Shown here piece by piece: positions 49,855 to 57,700 of a DNA stretch of 64,000 nt; the first letter of the stretch is position 1; every line of letters starts with the position of its first letter. Position numbers and translations under genes: made by a program. The notes beneath the pieces were generated by a model. The model was not told the origin of the DNA. It ran no database searches and saw only the letters and a program-made list of their open reading frames with translations. The stretch is from Muraenolepis orangiensis (Eukaryota > Chordata > Actinopteri > Gadiformes > Muraenolepididae). Location of the stretch: assembly GCA_027704905.1 (NCBI GenBank), contig JANIIK010000484.1, forward strand, positions 218,001-282,000, written 5' to 3'.

Positions 49855-50558
49855 ATGGATATGGCTATTCAAGAAGTTAAAGGAAACCTTGTTGATTCAA
49901 GGGAACAGCTGATCTCTGACCAATGGGGCAGGCAATGTTTACCTTCTACCGGCGGAGCTGAGGAGGGTCTATCAGGCTGCAGAGCGGGTGCTAAGCTCAA
50001 GGCTAGGCGTATTGCTAAGCTCAAGGCTAGGCGTATTGCTAAGCTCAAGGCTAGGCGTATTGCTAAGCTCAAGGCTAGGCGTATTGCTAAGCTCAAGGCT
50101 AGGCGTATTGCTAAGCTCAAGGCTAGGCGTATTGCTAAGCTCAAGGCTAGGCGTATTGCTAAGCTCAAGGCTAGGCGTATTGCTAAGCTCAAGGCTAGGC
50201 GTATTGCTAAGCTCAAGGCTAGGCGTATTGCTAAGCTCAAGGCTAGGCGTACTGCTAAGCGGTGGCGATTCAAGCCCTCTATTCCGTCGGTAGTGATGGG
50301 AAACGTGAACTCCAACAAAACAGATGAGCTGGCTGCCCTGGTGAGGAATCAGAAGACGTACAGGGAGTGCAGCCTAATGTGTTTCACGGAGACGTGGCTA
50401 ACCGGCAACACCCCGGACGCTAATGTGGATGTACCTGGTTTCACTACGGTGAGAGCGGACAGGGATGCTAAGCTCAGTGGTAAGCACAAAGGTGGGGGAC
50501 TTGCACTCTTCATTAACATCAGATGGTGCAACCCAGGGCATGTAACTGTGAAGGAGAC
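49855..50558 (+). pseudogene. L2-like LINE N-terminus with basic octapeptide repeat and endonuclease start
   Basis: The open frame starts MDMAIQEVKGNLVDSREQLI, then an 11-copy AKLKARRI repeat (49990-50253), then KRWRFKPSIPSVVMGNVNSN (endonuclease start; NVNSN holds the first catalytic Asn), SLMCFTETWLTGNTPD (catalytic Glu), GFTTVRADRDAKLSGKHKGG and GLALFINIRWCNPGHVT. It is cut at about 50558 by the LTR of gypsy family C. The basic region before the endonuclease exists in other fish L2-like ORFs but as a short unrepeated Arg/Lys segment. The frame is intact but truncated. Confidence 0.8.
49990..50253 (+). repeat. 11 x 24-bp in-frame coding minisatellite
   Basis: GCTAAGCTCAAGGCTAGGCGTATT repeated eleven times, nearly perfectly; only the last unit changes ATT to ACT. 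Each unit encodes Ala-Lys-Leu-Lys-Ala-Arg-Arg-Ile. Confidence 0.97.
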
Positions 50559-50741
50559 TGTTATAATGTGGGGTTACTTTTCATTCAGGCAGTCAGACCT
50601 TCACCTGCGGGGTCCTATGAGGCTCCTACTTAGGTAGTATAATGAGTAACAGCTGTGTGTTGCATGGGACCTGTATTGCATTTGACAGCTTGAAATAAAC
50701 ATCACAAAGGAGCATTGGGACTGGACCTTTACATTATTACA
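50559..50741 (+). repeat. 5' LTR of gypsy family C
   Basis: 183 bp, TGTTATAATGTGG to CATTATTACA (imperfect inverted ends), with AATAAA at 50695. Only one LTR is present. Confidence 0.75.
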
Positions 50742-50789
50742 TTGGCCACGAGGATGGGATCAACTTGGAGTTTAGCCGAACGGTAGAAA

Positions 50790-51014
50790 ATGACGACGTA
50801 TGGGAAAATCCATGAGTTTGATCAGGAAACAGGTGATTGGCAGCAGTACGTGGAACGTCTGGAATTCTACTTTGTGGCTAACAAGATCACAGATGCAGGA
50901 CAAAAGCGAGCCATATTCCTGAGTGCATGTGGAGGAAAAGTCTACGCTATGCTGCGCGATTTGTGTCTGCCGGGTAAGCCAGGAGATTCTGACTTGACGG
51001 GGCTATTGAAACTT
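50790..51014 (+). pseudogene. gag N-terminus, gypsy family C
   Basis: Starts MTTYGKIHEFDQETGDWQQY, then VERLEFYFVANKITDAGQKR and AIFLSACGGKVYAMLRDLCL, the typical N-terminal Gag of gypsy elements with TTGGC(G/C)ACGAGG priming sites. The reading is interrupted at LLSDH by the LINE at 51027 and resumes in frame after it (51690). Confidence 0.88.
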
Positions 51015-51026
51015 TTGAGTGATCAC

Positions 51027-51689
51027 CATCCATCCATCCATCCATCCATCTTCTCCCGCTTATCCGAAATCGGGTCGCGGAGGTAGCAGCTCCAGCAGGG
51101 GACTCCAAACTTCCCTCTCCCTGGCAACATCGACTAGCTCTGACTGGGGGATCCCGAGGCGTTCCCTGGCCAGTGTGGAGATGTAATCACCCCACCTGTA
51201 CCTCGGTCTGCCCCGTGGTCTCTTCCCAGTTGGATGTGCCTGGAAAACCTCCCTCGGGAGGCGACCAGGAAGCATCCTTACTAGATGCCCGAACCACCTC
51301 AACTGGCTCCTTTCTACGCGAAGGAGCAGCGGCTCTACTCCGAGTCTCTCACGAGTGACTGAGCTTCTCACCCTATCCCTCAGGGAGATACCAGCCACCC
51401 TCCTGAGGAAACTCATTTCGGCCGCTTGTATTCGCGATCTCGTCCTTTCGGTCATTATCCATTGCTCATGGCCATAGGTGAGGGTAGGAACGAAGACTGA
51501 TCGGTAGATCGAGAGCTTTGCCTTCTGGCTCAGCTCTCTTTTGGTTACAACGGTGCGCCAAAGTGCACCCAATACCGCTCCCACTGCACCTATTCTCCTG
51601 TCAATCTCACGCTCCATCCTCCCCTCACTCGAGAACAAGACCCCGAGATACTTGAACTCCTTCACTTGGGATAAGGACTCCCTCCCTAC
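51027..51689 (-). mobile_element. RTE-like LINE, 5'-truncated, minus strand
   Basis: 663 bp within the perfect 12-bp duplication TTGAGTGATCAC (51015-51026, 51690-51701). 3' tail (CATC)n at the left. It encodes only the C-terminus: QVGRESLSQVKEFKYLGVLF, GRMEREIDRRIGAVGAVLGA, EMSFLRRVAGISLRDRVRSS, LRWFGHLVRMLPGRLPREVF and YRWGDYISTLARERLGIPQS, in one frame to 51060. This small copy shows the family's undamaged C-terminal reading. Confidence 0.93.
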
Positions 51690-52475
51690 TTGAGTGATCA
51701 CTTCACACCTAAACCCAGTGCCATTGTGGAACGTTTTAAGTTTCATTCAAAAACGAGACGGCAAGGACAGTCTGTGTCATCATTTGTAGCCGAGCTGAAG
51801 AGAATAACTGAACATTGTGGGTTTGGGGCTACGTTAAATGACATGATTCGAGACAGACTGGTGTGCGGGATTAATGACGATCGCATTCAAAGGCGGCTGT
51901 TATCAGAAACGGATGACAGACTCACGTTGGCCAGGGCTATTGAGGTAGCAATCACAATGGAAACAGCGGCTAAAGATATAGCGGAGCTGCAGCACACGGG
52001 AGGGGAGGGACCCATTCATAAAGTGCAACTACAACCTGTAGCACCGGAGCGGAGACCACCGTCGGCAGGATGTTACAGATGTGGAGGAAATCACGGGCCG
52101 GCGGATTGCCGATTCATAGATGCAGTTTGCCACAACTGCCAAAGGCGAGGACATTTGGCTAGAAAATGCCGCAGCCCCAGGCAGGTCAGACAGCCAAGAC
52201 AGAACCGGGGACAGGGACTGGGTGCAACCCACATACTGGAGTATGAAGAGGAGGATTATACACACAATCTGTATAATCTGGATGATGGAGAGAGAGTGGA
52301 GCCATACAGAGAGCAAGTGTCGGTGAATGGACATGACATTGACTTTGAAGTAGACACTGGGGCAGGTATGACTATTATTAATGAGGAAACCTACACTAAG
52401 ATGGGAGGGGGGCCACTCCATCAAACAAAAATAAAACTGTACACATACACTAGAGACAGAGTAGGAGTGTGTTAG
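51690..52475 (+). pseudogene. gag C-terminus, zinc knuckles and protease start, gypsy family C
   Basis: Resumes SDHFTPKPSAIVERFKFHSK, then RRQGQSVSSFVAELKRITEH, MIRDRLVCGINDDRIQRRLL, ARAIEVAITMETAAKDIAEL. Two knuckles, CYRCGGNHGPADCRFIDAVC and CHNCQRRGHLARKC (canonical CX2CX4HX4C), then the retropepsin DIDFEVDTGAGMTIINEETY with an intact D-T-G. The frame ends at 52475 (RDRVGVC), where a shift separates the rest of the protease. Excising the LINE plus one duplication restores one continuous gag frame from 50790. Confidence 0.9.
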
Positions 52476-53175
52476 GCAAGATGCACGCACAAGTCACCTA
52501 CAAAGGGCAGACCAAGAAATTGGCATTGTTGGTGGTAAAAGGGGAGGGGCCTAATCTGATGGGGAGAAATTGGCTCTATGCGGCTAGACTGGAGAGCCAT
52601 TTTCAGACTACAGATAGGTCAGCAGCAGGAGTTAAATGCTCTGCTAGCACAACATGAGGATGTTTTTAAAGGCGAGCTGGGCACTTTAGTAGGGGCTACA
52701 GCAAAGATATATGTGGACCCAGAAGCCAAGCCACGGTATTTTAAAGCCAGGCCATTACCCTATGCTCTCAAAGAGAAAGTGGAGACAGAGTTGGTCAGAT
52801 TGGAGAGGGCAGCTCCCATAGTGCCCCTACTAAAACCAGACAAGACAACCCCAATATGAGGGGCTATAAAGTGACAGTGAATCCAGTGTCCAAGTTGGAC
52901 AACTACCCTATTCCAAAAACAGAGGACTTGTTGGCGGTATTAGGGGGGGACAGACATGTCCCAGGCCTATCAACAGCTCCCACTGGATGAAGACAATAAA
53001 CCCCCACCGGGGTCTGTATCAGTACACCAGGCTACCCTATGGGGTGTCATCAGCACCAGGCATATTCCAGCGCACCATGGATAACCTACTACAAGGCCTT
53101 CCCCAGGTGGTGGTGAGAATAGATGATATTCTGGTGACCGGTGACGACGATGCCAGCCATCTACACCACTTAGAG
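52469..53175 (+). pseudogene. Protease end and reverse transcriptase, gypsy family C
   Basis: TKKLALLVVKGEGPNLMGRN (protease C-terminus), QQQELNALLAQHEDVFKGEL, EAKPRYFKARPLPYALKEKV (RT lead-in), KVTVNPVSKLDNYPIPKTED, a damaged motif A around 52950-52985, then RGLYQYTRLPYGVSSAPGIF, QRTMDNLLQGLPQVVVRIDD and ILVTGDDDASHLHHLEQ. The palm motif is R-I-D-D: the usual Tyr has been replaced, though both Asp remain. Stop codons and frameshifts near 52640, 52858 and 52978. Truncated by a hAT terminus at 53176. Confidence 0.88.
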
Positions 53176-53260
53176 CAGGGGTTCCCAACCTTTTTCACCC
53201 AGAGCCTCCCCAAATGACTCCTGTTGGAATTTGCGCACCCCCCCCCCCCCCCGGAATTTG
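53176..53260. mobile_element. hAT left-end fragment
   Basis: CAGGGGTTCCCAACCTTTTTCACCC and the following ~60 bp (AAATGACTCCTGTTGGAATTTGCGC plus a C-run) nearly match the left end of the hAT at 48042. No right end or second 8-bp flank was found downstream. Confidence 0.75.
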
Positions 53261-53905
53261 TGTCTCAAAAATGCTACAACTACTGTCACAAACTGGATGA
53301 ATGTAAAGTATTTCGTTAAAGGAGGATGAAAGCGTAATTAAGGAGCACTACTGGAGTGACTTTGATGGGTATTGGACTCGGGATTAATTAATTTGGATGC
53401 CCGCTGTATGAATAAATTAAAGGACGGCGCAAGTGGAAACAATTTGCAAAGAGATTAAACTGTTTAAAACATGCTCAAAGTAAACCGGATTTTGCCGATG
53501 TGTTTATGTGGATTCAAAAGTCGTAAATAATCTACAAAATGGAGGATACCGATCTGATCGGAGCAACTGTGACAAATAATCCAACTGAAACCGACACCTT
53601 ACGCGCAGAAGAAACATTTCTATTAAAGAAAAAATGATACATTTGTCTTTTTATGCCTTTATTAGCTACTAACTTGCAATTGTATGCATCATATTTATTT
53701 CAAATTTCGAAGAACAGGACACTTCTAAATAATAGACTATGCCTAATAAAAAAATGGTAATATGGTGGCATAGGCCTGTATAAAACAAAAATAAAAAACT
53801 CGCATATTAAGCAGTTAAATCAAATGCTTGTCTGCCATGGAACAGGTAGCAGAGAGAAGACGAGGTTCAAGTGGTTCATTAATGTGAACCTTGGGCTTGT
53901 GTAAC
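53261..53905. other. No recognisable gene
   Basis: A/T-rich sequence between the hAT fragment and the exon-like repeat; no domain seen. Confidence 0.4.
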
Positions 53906-54037
53906 GGTCGTGGAAAGTACGTGATCGGGGACGACGACAGACTGGTTCTCAAACTTTATTTTCCTGCAGAAGACAATACATAGTTTCCCATTTCACTTCT
54001 GCGTCCGTAGCAATGTAAACCCGCAATCCCATGCAAC
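53906..54037 (-). other. Exon-like duplicate, spliced form (LTR-like ends possible)
   Basis: On the minus strand: GGGATTGCGGGTTTACATTG, CTACGG joined directly to ACGCAGAAGTGAAATGGG...CTTCTGCAG (54004-53964), then GAAAATAAAGTTTGAGAACC. The counterpart at 61198-61540 has the same two segments separated by a 274-bp GT-AG interval. It may be a cDNA-derived copy; alternatively the TGTTGC...CCGTTACA ends suggest part of an LTR. Confidence 0.45.
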
Positions 54038-54042
54038 AAGAG

Positions 54043-54567
54043 TGTTACAGCCCTTGGATCCAAACGACAAAGTCTCGACTGATGCATAAGACGATCTTTA
54101 TTTAATGTCCATCCGTGACGTCATCTTAGCACCGTGAAAACTGCGTTGGAAACGTACATAAACAGACAAACAAACATTTCACATAACGGTTTCCACAGTA
54201 CAGTACAAACACTAAACTAAATAACATTGGTATCGAACTACAGAGTTACAACTATGATCAAAATAAACAACAAAGCATACCTTGCTGCGCTCTCCAAGGA
54301 ATGCAAACATAATCCAAAAAGGGTCCGTTTAAAACACGATCAATACATGGGGATACAAAAAGGATAAAAAGTCAGGAATACAAAAGCGATACAAAGACGC
54401 ACCAAACTTTCCTGCTGCCGACTACATCACGTAACCGGCGCTTCCAGCTGTACTGATCTACGGTGCGCCAATAGGGACACATTTATGTAGGCCTACGGGT
54501 ATCGAACGGGTATCGAAAGGATAATGCCTAGACAGGTTTAATAGACAGGTTCAAGTGGTCCGTTACA
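54043..54567 (-). repeat. 3' LTR of BEL/Pao element 2
   Basis: On the minus strand TGTAACGGACCACTTG to GGGCTGTAACA; preceded by the polypurine tract TGATTGGGGGGAG (54568-54580). Confidence 0.95.
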
Positions 54568-54704
54568 CTCCCCCCAATCACTTCATGATATAACACAAAA
54601 ATAATCATGAATGATTAAAGACCAAAGGACCATTTATCTTGACTTTAGAGAATTATGCAAATCAGCATCGTCGTGCTACTATATGTACGCATGTCTGCCA
54701 CCTA

Positions 54705-57700
54705 TTATTCAGTTTCGAGGAGAAGCACTAGCTTTTGAACTGGTCTTTCTATAGTTGAGAGTTTAGCCTGAGCGCCAAGCCCTTTTGAGTTCCTATCTCC
54801 GACTTGCAATCTCACTCTTCGCACTAGGCCATCCCCGTCTACAGTTCTTTCCACTATTCGCCCCAACTGCCACTGGTTTCTTGGGAGGAGGTCCTCCTTT
54901 ATGATGACTACATCATTAACTTTGAGGTTACGCCGGGCCACATGCCACTTCTGACGCGTTGAGATGTTCAGGAGGTACTCCCTCTTCCAACGACTCCAGA
55001 ACTGCTCAATAAGATATTGAACCCGGCGCCAGCGCTTTGTACTGTACAAATCCTCTCTCACGAACTCTCCTGGAGGCGGAAGGGCACCCTTTGACTTCAT
55101 TTGAACTAGGTGGTTGGGGGTTAGAGGCTCTAAAGAAGTGGGGTCATTTATTCCATCTACTGTTAAGGGACGGCTATTAACAATAGCCATGGCCTCATAA
55201 AACAGTGTCCTGAGGGAAGCATCATCAAGTCTACCTTGACTTTGAGTCAGGGTGGCATTCAGAACATTTCGGATGGTGCGTATCTGACGCTCCCAAACAC
55301 CACCGGCGTGGCTTGCTGATGGAGCATTAAGGACAAACTCGCACTGTTTGTCGGCCAAGAACATCTGCAAGGCTTGGTTGTTGCATTGTTTCAGTGCCTT
55401 TCCTAGCTCATTCCTGGCACCTACGAAATTCCTGCCTTGGTCACAGTTAAGATGGCGCACAGCTCCTCTTAGGCTGATGAAGCACCGCAGGGCATTGATA
55501 AAGGAATCAGTGGATAGATCTTCTAACATCTCCAAATGGACGGCTCGGGAATAGAGACAAGTAAATATCAGGCCATACCTTTTATGCTCTTTCCGATTCC
55601 TTTTAATGATAAACGGCCCAAAGCAATCCATTCCACAGTAAGTGAATGGGGCAGAAGCTTCAACACGCTCTTTAGGAAGTTCAGCCATACGTTGTTCTTC
55701 AACAGGGCGCCTCAACTTTCTGCATTTAACACACTTGTGTATCACTTTAGCAACTAACTTGCTGCAGCTGATGATCCAAAATCCATTTGCTCTAAGCTCC
55801 ATCTGAGTTTGACTCCTACCCTGGTGGCAAACTTGAGAGTGATAGTGAGACAAGATGAGCTGAGTGATGTGACCAGCTTTTGGCAGAATGCATGGGTGCC
55901 TGAATTCTTCACTAAGAGATGAATGTTTCAGTCTCCCGCCTACACAAAGCATGCCCTCTCTCAGAACTGGGTCGAGGGAGAAAAGAGGACTGGTGCAAGG
56001 AAGATTTCCCCCAGCTTCAAGCATCTTTATCTCTTGACTGAATGCCTGCTGTTGTACAAGCTTGATCACTGCACTAGCAGCACCCTCACGCTCTACGACA
56101 GTCAAAACATCAGTGGGATACTTTTGCTTGGATGCCAGTCTCCTTATTCTTGCCACTACTTTGAGGAGTGTTGTCCATGATGAAACCTTAGCCAGACGGT
56201 CAATGATATCAGTGCGATTACTGCTTATTGTGGCAAATGCCTTCACCGCTCTGACCTCTGGGTCACCAATCAGCAAGTCAGTTGATGGCCTTGATTCCTC
56301 TTGGACTTCATCCTTCCAGAGGAATTCAGGGCCTGATAGCCAATTTGATGACAGGATGTCAGAGGCACGGAGCCCCCTAGAGGCGTGGTCAGCCGGGTTT
56401 TGTTTTGTGCCAACATAGTGCCACTGGCTCGGACTGGTGTTCTCTCTGATCAGCTGGACACGATTTGCTACAAAGACATGAAATCTTCGCACTTCGTTGT
56501 TAATATACGCAAGAGCGACTTGAGAGTCTGTCCAGAAAAATTCCTCATCGACTTTCATGTTAAGCTCTAATTTCAAGAGAACACTTAACCTGGCTGCCGT
56601 CACAGCAGCAGAAAGTTCAAGACGGGGAATGCTCATGAGCTTTGTTGGAGCAACTCTTGCTTTGGCCATGACTAGACTGCAGTGGACTGTATCTTCGTCA
56701 TTCTTATACCTCAGGTAAGAGCATGCACCATATCCCACATTACTAGCATCTGAAAAATGGTGCAATTCTACCCTCACAATTCTGCCAAATTCTTTTGGGT
56801 GGTAACATCTGGGAATTGTGACCCCTCTCAGACTGCGGAGACCATTCTCCCATTCCTCCCACCGTGGATACAAGTCTTCAGGGAGCAGATCATCCCAGCC
56901 AATGCTTCTACGGCACAGCTCCTGAAGAATGCACTTTCCACTCAAAACGAATGGGGCAACAAACCCCAGAGGATCGTACAAAGAAGCTATGACCGACAGA
57001 ATGCCACGGCGGGTGTCAGGCTTGTTGTTCAAATTTATGTTGAAGCTGAATCTGTCACTATCAATCAACCACTGGATGCCCAGTGCATGTTCCACAGAGG
57101 CTGAATCTGGTTTTAGATCAAGACGTTCTGCATTTATTGCACTTTCAGATGGTTTGATACAACCAAGAACCTTGCTCTCATTCGAGTTGAATTTGTGGAG
57201 TCGTAACCCTCCTCCTTTACACAACTCTTGGGCTTCAACGATCAGCTCTGAAGCCATTTTAATTGTTGGAACACTAACTAGGCCATCATCAACATAGAAA
57301 CTGCTCTCTATGAATGATGCTGCAGTGGGATAGCGTGCCTTGTATTGATGCGCCAAGTATTTAAGGCCAAAGTTAGCGCACCCTGGAGAGGAAGCGGCAC
57401 CAAACAGGTGGACTGCCATCTGATATTCTTTTGGCTCGCGATCAAGGTCTCCATGCTCCCACCATAGAAACCTCAGGTAAGTACGATGCTCAGGTGTAAC
57501 AAAGAACTGGTGAAACATCCTTTCAATATCACAGATGATGGCCACTGCTTCCTTCCTAAAGCGGAAGAGAACTCCCACCAAGGAATTTATCAGATCTGGG
57601 CCCGTCAGCAAGGTGTCATTTAAGGAGATGCCACAGAATTTAGCCGAACAATCAAAAACGACTCTTAACTTGTTAGGCTTCTTGGGATGGTACACACCAT

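Larger units (their letters stand above)
50559..53175 (+). mobile_element. Ty3/gypsy family C, truncated and interrupted
   Basis: Short 5' LTR (50559-50741), priming region TTGGCCACGAGGATGG, gag split by an RTE-like LINE (51027-51689), zinc knuckles, protease and RT up to the catalytic motif, then cut by a hAT end at 53176. RNase H, integrase and 3' LTR are absent. Confidence 0.88.

Noticed and set aside
46201..50253. Regular direct repeats at 46201-46785 and 49990-50253 considered as CRISPR arrays
   Set aside because: There are no unique spacers between repeats, the units are contiguous, one array is coding, and the context is vertebrate.
53906..54037. Calling this segment a confirmed LTR
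   Set aside because: It has TG...CA-like ends and AATAAA, but no partner LTR or target duplication, and its similarity to 61198-61540 suggests exon-like segments instead.
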